The notes beneath the pieces were generated by a model, which saw only the letters and a program-made list of their open reading frames with translations, did not search any database and had not been told where the DNA came from. From the NCBI GenBank assembly GCA_000727475.1, contig KL647307.1, forward strand, positions 1,198,895-1,262,894: a stretch of DNA of 64,000 nt, written 5' to 3'. The DNA comes from Sarcocystis neurona (Eukaryota; Apicomplexa; Conoidasida; Eucoccidiorida; Sarcocystidae). Both the position numbers and the translations under genes were made by a program. Positions 63,351 through 64,000 of this stretch are shown here, in pieces; within the stretch, counting starts at the first letter, position 1; the number at the start of each line of letters is the position of its first letter.

Positions 63351-63424
63351 CTGCCCTTATAACTCCGTCGTGGGTGCCGTCACCTCCCCTTGCCGCATTC
63401 ACGTACAGATGTTGGTCTCACAGT

Positions 63425-64000
63425 CTAGGGCTCCTGCTGCTGCTGGTGGGGGCCGAGGACGTCGGCGACGCGTGCCGTCCCCATGTCGTCTGCAGCGGGA
63501 CACGACGGGGAGCCCCTGGAAGACAGAGAGCGGAAGGAGGAAGCACCAGCAGACGTCACGTTCAAGCCGTGTCTCCTCCTTTCCTTCGGGATGAAGACGT
63601 CCCACGCATGCGGCAAGAGAAGTCCCAGTACAACCAGGCCGACAACGAGCAGCAGAGCTCCCAGCGTGAACACCTGTATCGTGACGAGTGACCGCCAGGA
63701 TGCACCAGCCGCCGCAGGCGTGACGCTGCGATATTTGAGCTTCTCCTCCTCCTCTTCGAGTTGCTGCTGTAGCATCTGTGGGCTCTGCCGCGCCTGCTGC
63801 TGCTGTTCCTTTTCCTCCTCCGGCCGCGAGTGTCGAAGCTGCACGTAATGTTCCTGCGCTGCTGCGGGCCGCTGCTGCAGCTCAGTGTGGAGGCCGGGCT
63901 GAGCGATAGCGGCGGCAATACCAGCACCTCTGCTGCTGCCGACTACTCCGGCCGGGGGCGGCTGGGTGTACCGGCTAATGGTGACAAAGAGTTGCGGCAG
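63425..64000 (-). CDS. unidentified single-pass membrane protein, partial at window edge
   Basis: The frame is open from the window edge to a stop at 63425 (191 residues visible, N-terminus missing). It reads LPQLFVTISRYTQPPPAG, a Gln/Glu-rich likely coiled coil (QQQLEEEEEKLKYRS), then a clear membrane segment (VFTLGALLLVVGLVVLGLLL) and HAWDVFIPKERR. The sequence after about 63560 becomes Ser/Gly-rich and may be intron, so the true 3' end is uncertain. I do not recognise the family. If the visible stop is real, the membrane segment lies near the C-terminus. Confidence 0.55.
   Translation of the reverse strand: MPQLFVTISRYTQPPPAGVVGSSRGAGIAAAIAQPGLHTELQQRPAAAQEHYVQLRHSRPEEEKEQQQQARQSPQMLQQQLEEEEEKLKYRSVTPAAAGASWRSLVTIQVFTLGALLLVVGLVVLGLLLPHAWDVFIPKERRRHGLNVTSAGASSFRSLSSRGSPSCPAADDMGTARVADVLGPHQQQQEP

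Larger units (their letters stand above)
56083..63424. other. repeat-poor region downstream of LTN1
   Basis: After the LTN1 stop the sequence has fewer satellites apart from TA tracts at about 59500-59525 and 59930-60065. Several 60-110 codon open frames occur on both strands (57183-57524 plus, 59528-59782 plus, 60065-60316 plus), but none shows a recognisable motif. At this base composition such frames are expected by chance. Weak exon-like pieces are listed separately. Confidence 0.4.

Overview
The window looks like nuclear DNA of a coccidian apicomplexan, most likely an Eimeria species. The signs are dense CAG/GCT/AGC triplet tracts that become long Gln, Ala and Ser runs in protein, frequent (TA)n and CATA/GATA microsatellites, multi-exon genes with GT-AG introns, and large divergent versions of conserved eukaryotic proteins. 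The species is inferred; the sequence alone does not fix it.

Two genes fill most of the window and point away from each other. On the minus strand, about 28.0 kb down to at least 1.4 kb, is a BLM/Sgs1-type RecQ DNA helicase. I reconstructed eleven core exons (22737 down to 1431) plus the preceding Q-motif exon by joining canonical helicase motifs at splice sites. Every exon phase matches its neighbour. Exons are small (95-260 bp), while introns are 0.8-3.3 kb and filled with different minisatellites, TA tracts and CAG/CTG tracts. The N-terminal exons are Gln-rich with unsettled ends, and the 3' end after the RQC winged helix is also unsettled.

On the plus strand, 32425-56082, is a listerin-type E3 ubiquitin ligase (LTN1), the ribosome-associated quality-control ligase. 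Five exons join in perfect phase to a 15,405 bp coding sequence (5,134 residues). Two exons are giant (3.7 kb and 11.1 kb) and packed with homopolymeric runs. The last three are small and encode the conserved C-terminal region, the RWD-like domain and the RING. A 687-base assembly gap lies in its third intron.

The 28.0-32.4 kb interval between the genes holds triplet tracts and TA-rich tandem repeats with no gene I can support. Downstream of LTN1 (56.1-63.4 kb) the DNA is less repetitive, with only weak exon-like segments. At the right edge (63425-64000, minus strand) is the end of another gene encoding a protein with one membrane segment.

The two main genes belong to unrelated pathways, homologous recombination/genome stability and nascent-chain quality control. 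I see no evidence that they act together; their shared feature is invasion by triplet and satellite repeats.
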